From contig NZ_MNPW01000003.1 of the NCBI RefSeq assembly GCF_001983175.1, forward strand, positions 310,001 through 374,000: DNA of 64,000 nt, written 5' to 3'. Below the pieces are notes generated by a model. The model saw only the letters and a list, made by a program, of their open reading frames with translations, searched no databases and was not told where the DNA came from. Position 1 is the first letter of the stretch; each line of letters starts with the position of its first letter. Origin of the DNA: Pseudomonas cedrina subsp. cedrina (lineage in GTDB: Bacteria; Pseudomonadota; Gammaproteobacteria; Pseudomonadales; Pseudomonadaceae). This document shows, piece after piece, positions 33,480 to 41,996 of this stretch. A program made the translations under genes and the position numbers.

Positions 33480-34349
33480 TTATGGCGTGGTGAAGATCGC
33501 GCTCAGGTCCAGATGGCCGTCCTTCAACGGCGGGCACCAGTAATAACCGCCGGTCAAGGGTGTGCTGATGCGGTACAAGCCATCGACAATCCCGTCTTCC
33601 AGGCCGCTCATGCGGCGCAGCTGTGCTTCGAACGCATCAAAGGAGTGGCCGAACGCGAGAAACATCAAGCCGGCCTGGCCATTCTCGGCCCAGGGCATGG
33701 AGCGGCGTATCACAAAGGCTTCAGGGATGAAGCTTTCCTGGGCGGTGCGCTTGGTGTGGGCGGATTCGGGGGCGTCGTCGAGCTCTTCATTGTCGCCATG
33801 GCGGCGGCCGATGATGTGGTCGCGCTCTTGCGCAGGCAAGGCGGCGAAGCCATCGAGGTCGTGCTGCCATTGCTGGATCGCGGCAAAGCTGGCGCCGCTG
33901 TCGGTCAGAGCGGCTGCAACTGCCGCGTCGTCGTGGGGGTTCTCGGTACCGTCTTCGTAATCGGTGAGGTCGAAGCCGGTCTTGTAGCGGAAGCCCTCGG
34001 TCATTTGCACCAGGCGGAACGCCGGGGCCAGGGCCTTTTCGAATGCGCGGCTGCGCAACAGCAGTTCGCCGCGATCCACGCCGTGCAACCAGACCCACAG
34101 CGCCTGCTGGGTGGACGGGTTGTGCGCGGCCGGTCCGCTGACGATAGGGAAGCTGCGCAGGCCTTCAATCCGAGCACCCAATGCGTCTACCAGCGGCTCG
34201 CCGAAACCGACCACCGCCATCGCATCGGCCAACTGCACCAGCGCGTCCAGCGCCGCGGGCACGGCGGCCAGGGAATCCACGGCAAAAAACAGATGGCGTG
34301 CCTGCAACGGCACCGGTGCGGCAAGAATGCCCGGCTGGTACTGACTCAT
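33480..34349 (-). CDS. Dyp-type heme peroxidase
   Basis: 289 residues from MSQYQPGILAAPVPLQ, cytosolic-type (no Tat signal), close in size to YfeX and class B Dyp peroxidases. The distal-heme aspartate lies in FDLTDYEDGTENP (Dyp GXXDG region, near residue 145). The proximal histidine is likely in ESAHTKRTAQESF near residue 215, and the C-terminal FLAFGHSFDAFEAQLRRM is typical. It oxidises dyes or phenolics with peroxide in vitro; the natural substrate is unknown. Located upstream of the hrp-box gene on the same strand but separated by that promoter. Confidence 0.9.
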   Translation of the reverse strand: MSQYQPGILAAPVPLQARHLFFAVDSLAAVPAALDALVQLADAMAVVGFGEPLVDALGARIEGLRSFPIVSGPAAHNPSTQQALWVWLHGVDRGELLLRSRAFEKALAPAFRLVQMTEGFRYKTGFDLTDYEDGTENPHDDAAVAAALTDSGASFAAIQQWQHDLDGFAALPAQERDHIIGRRHGDNEELDDAPESAHTKRTAQESFIPEAFVIRRSMPWAENGQAGLMFLAFGHSFDAFEAQLRRMSGLEDGIVDGLYRISTPLTGGYYWCPPLKDGHLDLSAIFTTP

Positions 34350-34486
34350 ATGAACTCCTTCAAGAAAGCCGCGCAGTTTACCCAAGCCCACCGCGGGGCG
34401 TACAAGAAAGCGCGCAAGCCTTGCCATGGAGCCTCGTGTTGGGTGACTCTCTAGTCATGTTTTGCAACTATTCCAGGGGTAGCGAC

Positions 34487-36103
34487 ATGACCACCAGCAA
34501 CCTGCTCGCCCAGCTGTTTCCCGCCTCGGCCGCCGACATTCCCGCGCAATTCCAGCTCGGAGCGCCTATTGAACAGCGCGATTACCTGGTCGACGGTCAA
34601 CTACGCGTGTGGAACGGGCCACTGGCCAACGTGCAAAGCCCGGTGCAACTGGGCGACGAGCGCGTGCATATCGGCAGCACGCCGCTGCTGGATGCCGAGA
34701 CGGCCCTCACCGCCCTGGACGCCGCCGTGCGCGCCTATGACCGCGGCCAGGGTGAATGGCCGACGATGCGCGTGGTGGAGCGCATTCAGCACGTCGAGGC
34801 TTTTTTAAGACGCATGCGTGAACAGCGTGATGCGGTGGTCAAGCTGCTGATGTGGGAAATCGGCAAGAATTTCAAGGACTCGCAGAAAGAATTCGACCGT
34901 ACCTGCGACTACATCACCGACACCATCAATGCCCTGAAGGAACTCGACCGCCGCTCCAGCCGTTTCGAGCTGGAACAGGACACCCTTGGCCAGATCCGCC
35001 GCGTACCGATGGGCGTGGCCTTGTGCATGGGCCCCTACAACTACCCGCTTAACGAAACCTTCACCACGCTGATCCCGGCATTGATCATGGGCAACACCGT
35101 GGTATTCAAGCCGGCCAAACTCGGCGTGCTGCTGATTCGCCCATTGCTGGAAGCGTTCCGCGACAGCTTCCCCGCCGGAGTGATCAACGTGATCTACGGC
35201 AGCGGCCGCGAAACCGTCAGTGCGCTGATGGCCAGCGGCAAGATCGACATCTTTGCGTTTATCGGCACCAACAAGGCCGCCAGTGACCTGAAAAAACTGC
35301 ACCCCAAGCCGCACCGACTGCGCGCGGCGCTGGGCCTGGATGCGAAAAATCCCGGCATCGTGCTGCCTGAGGTGGACCTGGACAATGCCGTCAACGAAGC
35401 CGTCACCGGTTCCTTGTCGTTCAACGGCCAGCGCTGCACCGCGTTGAAGATCCTGTTCGTGCACGAAGACGTGGTCGAGGCGTTTATCCAGAAATTCAAC
35501 AACAAGCTCGCCACGCTCAAACCCGGCATGCCCTGGGACGACGGCGTGGCGCTGACGCCCCTGCCCGAAGTGGGCAAGGTGGATTACCTCAATGCGTTGG
35601 TGGCCGATGCGGCGCAGCATGGCGCCAGGGTCGTGAATGACCATGGCGGTGAAAGCCGCGGTTCGTTCTTCTACCCGGCGGTGCTGTACCCAGTGAACCC
35701 GCAGATGCGCGTGTACCACGAGGAACAGTTCGGCCCGGTGGTCCCGATCGTGCCCTACCGTGATTTGGACAAGGTGATCGACTACGTGCTGGACTCCGAT
35801 TTTGGCCAGCAACTGAGCCTCTTCGGCACCAACCCGCAAGTCATCGGGCGCCTGGTGGACACCTTCGCCAACCAGGTCGGCCGGATCAACATCAACGCCC
35901 AGTGCCAGCGCGGCCCGGACACCTTCCCGTTCAACGGGCGCAAGAACTCGGCCGAAGGCACGCTGTCGGTACATGACGCGTTGCGCGTGTTCTCGATCCG
36001 CACACTGGTGGCGACCAAGTTCCAAGAGAGCAACAAGGCGTTGGTCAGCGATATATTGCGCAACCGCGATTCGAGCTTCCTGACCACCGACTACATTTTT
36101 TAA
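34487..36103 (+). CDS. gapN: aldehyde dehydrogenase superfamily, GapN-like NADP-dependent glyceraldehyde-3-phosphate dehydrogenase
   Basis: 538 residues from MTTSNLLAQLFPASAADIP; the open frame extends 102 codons upstream across the Dyp gene on the other strand, which I reject. GPYNYPLNETFTTLIPALIMGNTVVFKP is the GapN-type cofactor segment, and FNGQRCTALK contains the nucleophilic cysteine. EEQFGPVVPIVPY is the conserved NAD(P)-site glutamate region. Expected reaction: glyceraldehyde 3-phosphate to 3-phosphoglycerate with NADPH. Odd point: the usual catalytic-base motif ELGGK reads GLDAK (in RAALGLDAKNPGIV), so the glutamate is absent. The gene symbol is by resemblance only. Confidence 0.8.
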   Translation: MTTSNLLAQLFPASAADIPAQFQLGAPIEQRDYLVDGQLRVWNGPLANVQSPVQLGDERVHIGSTPLLDAETALTALDAAVRAYDRGQGEWPTMRVVERIQHVEAFLRRMREQRDAVVKLLMWEIGKNFKDSQKEFDRTCDYITDTINALKELDRRSSRFELEQDTLGQIRRVPMGVALCMGPYNYPLNETFTTLIPALIMGNTVVFKPAKLGVLLIRPLLEAFRDSFPAGVINVIYGSGRETVSALMASGKIDIFAFIGTNKAASDLKKLHPKPHRLRAALGLDAKNPGIVLPEVDLDNAVNEAVTGSLSFNGQRCTALKILFVHEDVVEAFIQKFNNKLATLKPGMPWDDGVALTPLPEVGKVDYLNALVADAAQHGARVVNDHGGESRGSFFYPAVLYPVNPQMRVYHEEQFGPVVPIVPYRDLDKVIDYVLDSDFGQQLSLFGTNPQVIGRLVDTFANQVGRININAQCQRGPDTFPFNGRKNSAEGTLSVHDALRVFSIRTLVATKFQESNKALVSDILRNRDSSFLTTDYIF

Positions 36104-36137
36104 GAGCACCCGACCGCCTATGTGAAAACAGGCTCAA

Positions 36138-36224
36138 TGTGGGAGCTGGCTTGCCTGCGATGCAAGCACCTCGGTGTTTCAGACACACCGAGTGGATGCT
36201 ATCGCAGGCAAGCCAGCTCCCACA
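36138..36224. repeat. REPIN, GGCTTGCCTGCGAT family
   Basis: Two inverted REPs: TGTGGGAGCTGGCTTGCCTG at the left and the complement at the right, around a loop containing the inverted pair CACCTCGGTGTTTC/AGACACACCGAGTG. About 87 bp, uninterrupted; a useful reference for the split copies. Confidence 0.9.
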
Positions 36225-36267
36225 TTGGATCGTGCACATTCATACAATCGAGGCCACTTTACTGCCA

Positions 36268-37329
36268 ATGAACCTGCCCTTCTTCGCCCGGCGCCTGTTG
36301 CGCCCTCTGCTCGACCCCTACCGCCGCTATCGCCATGCCAGGCTGATCCACGCCGTGCGCGTGTCCATCGGCCTGCTGGCCACGATCATGCTGACCACCG
36401 GCCTCAACCTGCCCCACGGCGAATGGGCTTCGGTGACCATGCTGGTGGTGATCGGCGGGCTGCAGCACCACGGCAATATCGGCAAGAAAGCCGTGGAGCG
36501 CGCCTATGGCACCCTGATCGGTGCCAGCGTCGGCTTGCTGCTGGTGGTACAGGAGGCGTACGTCGGCCAGCCGTTGTTGACTTACCTGCTGATGTCAGTG
36601 GTGTGCGGGTTCTTTTCCTACCATGCCATCGGCAAGGGCGGGTACACCGCGTTGCTGTCGGCGATCACCGTGTTTATCGTTGCCGGCCACGGCGACAATC
36701 CCCTGTCGGATGGGTTGTGGCGCACCGTCGATATCCTGATCGGCATCGCCCTGGCCCTGGCATTTTCCTTTGCCCTGCCGCTGTATGCCGTGTACTCCTG
36801 GCGCTACAACCTGGCCAGCGCGCTACGCGATTGCGCCGAGATCTATAGCCGGATCATCAATGGCGAGTCGGTTACCGATGATCAACACCTCAAGCTGCTC
36901 AACCGGCTGAACGCGGCGATGCTGCAGCTGCGCTCGCTGATGCCGTCGGTGTCCAAGGAAGTGCGCATCTCGATGACTGAGCTGGATACGATCCAGCGGC
37001 ATCTGCGCCTGTGCATCAGCACCCTGGAGATTCTCGGCAATACCCGGCCCGACCCTCGCGATGAACAGGCGATGGCACGGATGCAGATGATGTTGAAGGC
37101 CGAGCACCGGCAGATTCGGGTGCAATTGGTGGGGATGGCGCGCGCGTTGAAGTCCGGCGTCACCGAGCGGCTGGAGCGGCAGAGTCACGCCAGCGGCGTG
37201 GAGCCTGTTTTGGACGTGCCGGTGTATAGCGCACTGGACGGCTATCGGCTGCTGACTGTGCAACTGGCGCAGAATGTGGATGCGATGCGCCAGCGCCTGG
37301 CCAAGAGTGCCGGACGCTGGAAAATCTGA
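36268..37329 (+). CDS. FUSC family inner-membrane protein
   Basis: 353 residues from MNLPFFARRLLRPLLDPYRR; codons further upstream come from the REPIN. About six hydrophobic helices lie in residues 25-185 (RVSIGLLATIMLTTGLNLPHGEWASVTMLVV starts the FUSC pattern shared with YccS, AaeB and aluminium-activated transporters). A cytoplasmic helical C-terminal half of about 170 residues follows. AaeB-type members export aromatic acids; whether this one does is unknown. No partner MFP gene is adjacent. A terminator is found at 37466. Confidence 0.83.
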   Translation: MNLPFFARRLLRPLLDPYRRYRHARLIHAVRVSIGLLATIMLTTGLNLPHGEWASVTMLVVIGGLQHHGNIGKKAVERAYGTLIGASVGLLLVVQEAYVGQPLLTYLLMSVVCGFFSYHAIGKGGYTALLSAITVFIVAGHGDNPLSDGLWRTVDILIGIALALAFSFALPLYAVYSWRYNLASALRDCAEIYSRIINGESVTDDQHLKLLNRLNAAMLQLRSLMPSVSKEVRISMTELDTIQRHLRLCISTLEILGNTRPDPRDEQAMARMQMMLKAEHRQIRVQLVGMARALKSGVTERLERQSHASGVEPVLDVPVYSALDGYRLLTVQLAQNVDAMRQRLAKSAGRWKI

Positions 37330-37465
37330 ATTGGCAGGCAAAAACTGAAAAATCTCACGCCTTGAAGGATTCAAGCTTTTCACACTTAACCTTACAAAGT
37401 TTTCACGTTTTATTCACATAGCGAAACGTACTGTGAAGCCTCATCCGTTACAAACGTTGCACATC

Positions 37466-37494
37466 AAGCCCGCCGCCCCAGCGGGCTTTTTTTT
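37466..37494 (+). terminator. terminator downstream of the FUSC gene
   Basis: Stem AAGCCCGC/GCGGGCTT with loop CGCCCCA and six further T. It sits between convergent genes; the T-run favours the plus-strand gene. Confidence 0.8.
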
Positions 37495-37508
37495 GCCTGG
37501 CATTCGCG

Positions 37509-38267
37509 CTACCGCGCCGCCTTTTTCGCAGGCGCCAGCGCCTGCTCGCGAATGGCCCGCTGGGTATCCAGCACCTTGGCCAATGCGTTTTGCGCCTCCG
37601 GGCTCTGCTGCGGCACGCGAATCGCCGCCGAGACCAGGGTGATCAACTTGGCCATGACTTCGGCATCCGTTGCCGGCCGCCCCAGGCTCATGGAGTTCAT
37701 CAGCAGGCGCAGCTCGGTGCCGGCCATTACGCCGGAAATCGCCTTGAGGGCAAATTGCAGGCGCACCCCCAATTCGTTGCGCGGCAGGTCCGGCAAGGCC
37801 AGGGCAAACGCTTCGAAGAAACGTTGGAACACCGGCTGGTAATGCACCTTCAGGTATTCCTGGATAAACGGCGAGGTGTCGCTGTAGACCCGTCCCAGGA
37901 AGCGGATAAACGAACGCCCTTCGCCGCTGGCACTGGCTGGATCGCTGCGCTCCAAGCCCATGGCCGGGGCAAACAGCACACCGAGCAAGGTGTCGCAATC
38001 CAGCGGGCCGTCGGCCTCGGCCTCACAGCGTGCCAGCAGTTCCAGACGCTGCTCGTTGAGCGGCTCCAGACGCTGCATCAGCAGGGTTTTCATCAGGGAA
38101 TCCTTGTCCCCGAAGTGGTAGTTCACCGCAGCCAGGTTCACCTGGGCGCGCTCGGTAATCTGCCGCAACAAAACCGCGTCGTATCCGTACTTGATGAAGA
38201 GAGCTTCTGTCGCATCCAGCAATCGAGTCTTGGTAATGTTCGGAGCGCTGACTTTCTTCGCGACCAT
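37509..38267 (-). CDS. TetR family transcriptional regulator, PsrA-like
   Basis: 252 residues from MVAKKVSAPNITKTRLL. The TetR helix-turn-helix is clear: DATEALFIKYGYDAVLLRQITERAQVNLAAVNYHFGDKDSL (residues about 19-60). The long ligand domain and the NLAAVNYHFG recognition helix resemble PsrA-type regulators. It is divergent from the exporter operon at 38625, which makes it the obvious candidate regulator. An upstream in-frame extension of 40 codons lacks similarity and crosses the AT-rich promoter. Confidence 0.88.
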   Translation of the reverse strand: MVAKKVSAPNITKTRLLDATEALFIKYGYDAVLLRQITERAQVNLAAVNYHFGDKDSLMKTLLMQRLEPLNEQRLELLARCEAEADGPLDCDTLLGVLFAPAMGLERSDPASASGEGRSFIRFLGRVYSDTSPFIQEYLKVHYQPVFQRFFEAFALALPDLPRNELGVRLQFALKAISGVMAGTELRLLMNSMSLGRPATDAEVMAKLITLVSAAIRVPQQSPEAQNALAKVLDTQRAIREQALAPAKKAAR

Positions 38268-38624
38268 AGAGATTCCACGGGAAAAATTGTTTAAAAATAT
38301 AATTTGATTTTTTATACCGGGGCCTTCGCTCGAAAGCAAGCAATGGCGCGTCGCCCTGTGCTTGAAAGCCTTGGACGACGGGCTCATCGAGGGTAATCGC
38401 TGGGCTTTTCGCTGCCCTCTTTGCCCCCTGAAATGCGCCTTTCCCGGCGGTAAAACCGCTCTATGTCGACGGCTGGCGAAGCCGCTGGAACGCGGTTAGT
38501 ATTCAAACAATGTTTTAAAAACAAGAAACAAAACCGGCCAGTACGTATTCCCAAGCTGCCCCGCTAACTTGTTACAAGGCTTTACCGGGGCGACACAGGC
38601 GGCGTCGAGGCTGAAGGCGTATTC
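38268..38624. promoter_or_regulatory. divergent promoter region between the TetR gene and the exporter operon
   Basis: 357 bp without a gene. Two AT-rich blocks stand out: around 38280-38312 in front of the TetR gene (AAAAATTGTTTAAAAATA) and 38500-38520 in front of the exporter. The latter contains CAAACAATGTTTT (38504-38516), close to the PsrA-type pattern (C/G)AAAC-N2-4-GTTT(G/C). Both blocks share ATTGTTT-type sequence when compared on opposite strands, so they may be operators for the TetR protein. Confidence 0.45.
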
Positions 38625-39329
38625 ATGACAGATACCCGGGCGCACCCAAGCTTGATCTCCCTGCAAGGCATCGGCAAAAGCTATCAGCTGGCCGGGCAAC
38701 ACCTGTCCATACTCAATGACGTCTGCCTGACCATCGCCAGCGGTGACAGTTGCGGCATCCTCGGCGCGTCCGGTTCCGGCAAAAGCACGCTGCTCAATAT
38801 CCTCGGCCTGCTGGACTTGCCCAACCGTGGTCAGTACCACTTTGCCGGCCACGACATCTTCACCGCCACGCCTGATCAATTGGCGGCCATCCGCAACCAG
38901 CAGATCGGCTTCGTGTTCCAGAGTTTCAACCTGCTGCCGCGCCTCAGCGCCCTGGACAACATCGCCCTGCCCTTGAGTTATCGCGGCGTATCGCGCCATG
39001 AGTCGGTGGAGCAAGCCTTGCGCATGCTCGAACAAGTCGGCCTGGCCGACCGCGCCCACCACCGCCCCGCCGACCTTTCCGGCGGCCAGCGCCAGCGGGT
39101 CGCCATTGCCCGTGCGCTGGTGGGCAAGCCGTCGGTGATACTGGCCGACGAACCCACCGGCAACCTCGACAGCACCACCGCCCAGGACATCATGGAGCTG
39201 TTGCTGGGGTTGAACCGCGAGCAACAGGTCACGCTGATCATCGTCACCCACGACCCGCACATTGCCGAGCGCCTGGAGCGCAAGATCCTGGTGCGCAACG
39301 GCGTGGTGCAAGAGGCCGGGCGTCCATGA
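38625..39329 (+). CDS. ABC transporter ATP-binding protein, MacB/LolD type
   Basis: 234 residues. Walker A GASGSGKST (near residue 45), signature LSGGQRQRVAIARALVG (near 146) and Walker B VILADEPTGNLDS (near 166) are intact. The protein corresponds to the ATPase half of MacB, which is fused in E. coli but separate here. It is the first gene of four overlapping genes encoding ATPase, permease, outer-membrane channel and adaptor. The start follows GGCGTATTC without a strong ribosome binding site. Confidence 0.9.
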   Translation: MTDTRAHPSLISLQGIGKSYQLAGQHLSILNDVCLTIASGDSCGILGASGSGKSTLLNILGLLDLPNRGQYHFAGHDIFTATPDQLAAIRNQQIGFVFQSFNLLPRLSALDNIALPLSYRGVSRHESVEQALRMLEQVGLADRAHHRPADLSGGQRQRVAIARALVGKPSVILADEPTGNLDSTTAQDIMELLLGLNREQQVTLIIVTHDPHIAERLERKILVRNGVVQEAGRP

Positions 39330-40525
39330 CCCGGCAGGTCGAACAGAACCTCAGCCAACTGCTGCATGAAGCCTTCGTCAGCCTGCGCACCCTGGGCAAG
39401 CGTTCGATCCTGGCGCTGCTGGGTATCGTGATCGGCAGTTCGTCGGTGGTGGCGTTGATCAACATCGGCCATAACGCGGCGGTGGATGCCGCGATGATTT
39501 TCAAGGACATGGGCACCGATACCCTGATCGCCCAGTTCCCGCCCAAGGCCGGCAGCAGCCTGCCGATGCCCGCGCGCCTGGACCTTCAAGCCGTGCGCCG
39601 GAGCGTGCCCGGCATCGCCCATATCGGCGCGCTCACCTTGTTCAGCGGGCCGATCGTATTCCACGGCCGTACCGTCAACGCCAACTTCGTCGGCAGCACA
39701 GCGGATATCAAGGACGCGATGCGCCTGGCGGTGCAACAGGGGCGTTTCCTGTCGAGCTTCGATAGCCATGAAACCTACGCGGTGATCGGCGACCAGGTGG
39801 CCCAAGCCCTGGGTGCGCCGGGCGACCCGCTGCGACTGGGTGACCGTGTGCGCATCAACGACTACCTGTTCCTGATCGTGGGCATCCTGCGCAGCCAGCC
39901 GCGCGCGATGCTGATGCCGGTGCAGGCCAACGAATCACTGTTCATCCCCGCCGAAGGCATGCGCCGCATCTATGCCACGCCGCAGATCGGCAACGTGATC
40001 ATCCGCGCCGCGCCCGGCCAGGACATGGAACGCGTTGCCCGGGACGCCGCCACCGCCCTGCAACCGCAACTTCCCGACCACGATGTGGACATCCAGGTGC
40101 CCCAGCAAATGATCGACGGCATGACCCGGCAAAGTCGCACGTTCGCCTACCTGCTGCTGGCCCTGGGGGCGATCTCGCTGGTGGGCGGCGGCGTCGGCGT
40201 GATGAACGTGATGCTGATGAACGTCTCGGAGCGCCGTCGCGAAATCGGCATCCGCATGGCCCTCGGCGCGCGCCAGCGGGATATCCGCAACCTGTTCCTG
40301 CTCGAAGCCGTGACCCTCACCGCGGTTGGCGCACTCTGTGGTGCGGTGCTGGGCATGACCGCCGCCTGGTTGTACGCCTGGCTATCGGGCTGGGAATTTG
40401 CCCTGGCCGCCGCCGCCCTGCCGCTCGGGGTGGGCAGTACGTTGCTGGTGGGGTTGTTTTTTGGCATCTACCCGGCGGTTTCGGCCTCGCGGTTGCAGCC
40501 GGTGGAGGCCCTGCGCGATGAGTAG
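39326..40525 (+). CDS. ABC transporter permease, MacB/FtsX type
   Basis: 399 residues, four-helix mechanotransmission-type permease. First helix at about 28-50 (SILALLGIVIGSSSVVALINIG), then a large periplasmic MacB_PCD domain (about 55-265). Three C-terminal helices (about 270-395) include MNVMLMNVSERRREIGIRMALGARQRDI, the coupling segment conserved in FtsX-like permeases. Starts within the ATPase stop (ATGA), so subunits are translationally coupled. Confidence 0.9.
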   Translation: MTRQVEQNLSQLLHEAFVSLRTLGKRSILALLGIVIGSSSVVALINIGHNAAVDAAMIFKDMGTDTLIAQFPPKAGSSLPMPARLDLQAVRRSVPGIAHIGALTLFSGPIVFHGRTVNANFVGSTADIKDAMRLAVQQGRFLSSFDSHETYAVIGDQVAQALGAPGDPLRLGDRVRINDYLFLIVGILRSQPRAMLMPVQANESLFIPAEGMRRIYATPQIGNVIIRAAPGQDMERVARDAATALQPQLPDHDVDIQVPQQMIDGMTRQSRTFAYLLLALGAISLVGGGVGVMNVMLMNVSERRREIGIRMALGARQRDIRNLFLLEAVTLTAVGALCGAVLGMTAAWLYAWLSGWEFALAAAALPLGVGSTLLVGLFFGIYPAVSASRLQPVEALRDE

Positions 40526-41996
40526 ATGGCTGCTGTTGCTGGCGCTGGTCAGCCTGCCGGGCGTGGCCGCCGACGTGGTGATCAAGCCGTCGGCGCCGAG
40601 TACCACGCGCAGCGGCTACGACCGGGGCGTATCGTTGAATGCCCAGGCCACCACCATGACCCTGGGCGATGCGGTCTACCTGGGCCTGCGCAACAACCCG
40701 GCGATTCGCAGCGCGTACCTGCAACGGGTGGCGCAGAAGTTCGATTTGCGGGTGGCCGAAGATGTGTTCAAACCCAAGCTCACCCTTAACAGTTCCTACC
40801 GCGGCACCCGTGGTTCGGCCGACAACGCACGCAATGCCAACGTCGCGCCGGCCACCAGTTTGCTCGGCGAGTACGGTACGCGCCTGAGCATGGCCTGGAC
40901 CCAGCAACTGAACAATGCCGACCGCGCCGGCCGCTACCGCAGCGACGGCCTGGACCTGGCAATTATCCAGCCGCTGCTGCGCGGCGCCGGCTGGGACGCC
41001 ACCACCGCGCCGCTGCGCCTGTCGCGCCTGTCGGAGCAGGCCAACCGCTTGAACCTCAAGGCCACGGTCGCGCAGACCATCAGCCAGATCATCGCCACCT
41101 ACCGCGAGCTGTTGCGCGCCCAGGAGCAACTGAGCATCGTGCAGGACGCGCTCAAGCGCTCCGCGACCTTGCTGGAAGTGAACAAAGCGCTGATCAGCGC
41201 CGGGCGCATGGCCGAATTCGAGATCGTACAGACCGAAGCCGATATCGCCACCCAGCAACTGGGCGTGGAAGAAGCGCAGAACCAACTGGACGCCAGTCGC
41301 CTCTCGCTGCTGCGCCTGTTGGCCCTGGACCTGTCCACGCCGATTCGCGCCACCGAAGCCCTGGAGGCCAGGCCCATGCAGATCGACAAGCGCCAGGCCT
41401 TCAACCTGGCGCAGAACCAGCAGCCGGAATACCTCGCCGCCCTGCTCGGCAGCCAGCAGGCCGACCTCAACCTGGTGATCGCCAAGGACTCCGGGCGCTG
41501 GCAGGTGGACCTGGTGGCCGGCGCGAACCAGGTGCGCGACGCCTACAATAACGACACCGGCAGCAGCAACAACCGAACCTGGGACAGCTACGCCGGGGTG
41601 CAGGTGCAGATCCCCATCGGCGATATCAGCACACGCCAGGCCGAAGTACGCGCGCGGGTCAACGTGGAGGACCAGGAGATCCGCATCACCGAGGCACGCC
41701 AGGAGCTGGAACGCAGCGTCAACGATGTAGTGCGCGACCTCGGCACCCGCTGGCGCCAGTATGAAATCTCCCAGCGCGCCGTGGAATTGTCACGGCGCAA
41801 GATCCAGATCGAACGGGAAAAACTCAGCGCCGGACGTTCCACCAACTTCCAGGTGCTGAGCTTCGAGACCGACCTGCGCAACGCCGAAAATGCGCAGCTC
41901 AATGCGCTGATCGCTTATTTGAACGCCCAGACCCAGCTCGACCTGACCCTGGGCATGACGCTGGAAAGTTGGGAAATCGCCCTCAATGACTACTAA
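40518..41996 (+). CDS. TolC-type outer-membrane efflux channel
   Basis: 492 residues from MSRWLLLLALVSLPGVAADV, which gives a good signal peptide; the start overlaps the permease stop by eight bases. The mature protein has two OEP-type repeats of long amphipathic helices (for example NAQATTMTLGDAVYLGLRNNPAIRSAYLQR and ELERSVNDVVRDLGTRWRQYEISQRAVELSRRKIQ). It would form the trimeric exit duct of the tripartite pump. No lipobox is visible. Confidence 0.9.
   Translation: MSRWLLLLALVSLPGVAADVVIKPSAPSTTRSGYDRGVSLNAQATTMTLGDAVYLGLRNNPAIRSAYLQRVAQKFDLRVAEDVFKPKLTLNSSYRGTRGSADNARNANVAPATSLLGEYGTRLSMAWTQQLNNADRAGRYRSDGLDLAIIQPLLRGAGWDATTAPLRLSRLSEQANRLNLKATVAQTISQIIATYRELLRAQEQLSIVQDALKRSATLLEVNKALISAGRMAEFEIVQTEADIATQQLGVEEAQNQLDASRLSLLRLLALDLSTPIRATEALEARPMQIDKRQAFNLAQNQQPEYLAALLGSQQADLNLVIAKDSGRWQVDLVAGANQVRDAYNNDTGSSNNRTWDSYAGVQVQIPIGDISTRQAEVRARVNVEDQEIRITEARQELERSVNDVVRDLGTRWRQYEISQRAVELSRRKIQIEREKLSAGRSTNFQVLSFETDLRNAENAQLNALIAYLNAQTQLDLTLGMTLESWEIALNDY

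Noticed and set aside
34181..34486. 102-codon N-terminal extension of the GapN-like dehydrogenase
   Set aside because: Arginine/proline-rich translation of the antisense strand of the Dyp peroxidase gene; family similarity begins at the ATG at 34487.
37385..37465. Possible promoter for a small RNA between the FUSC and TetR genes
   Set aside because: AT-rich stretch precedes the terminator at 37466, but no matching -35/-10 pair with correct spacing is clear.
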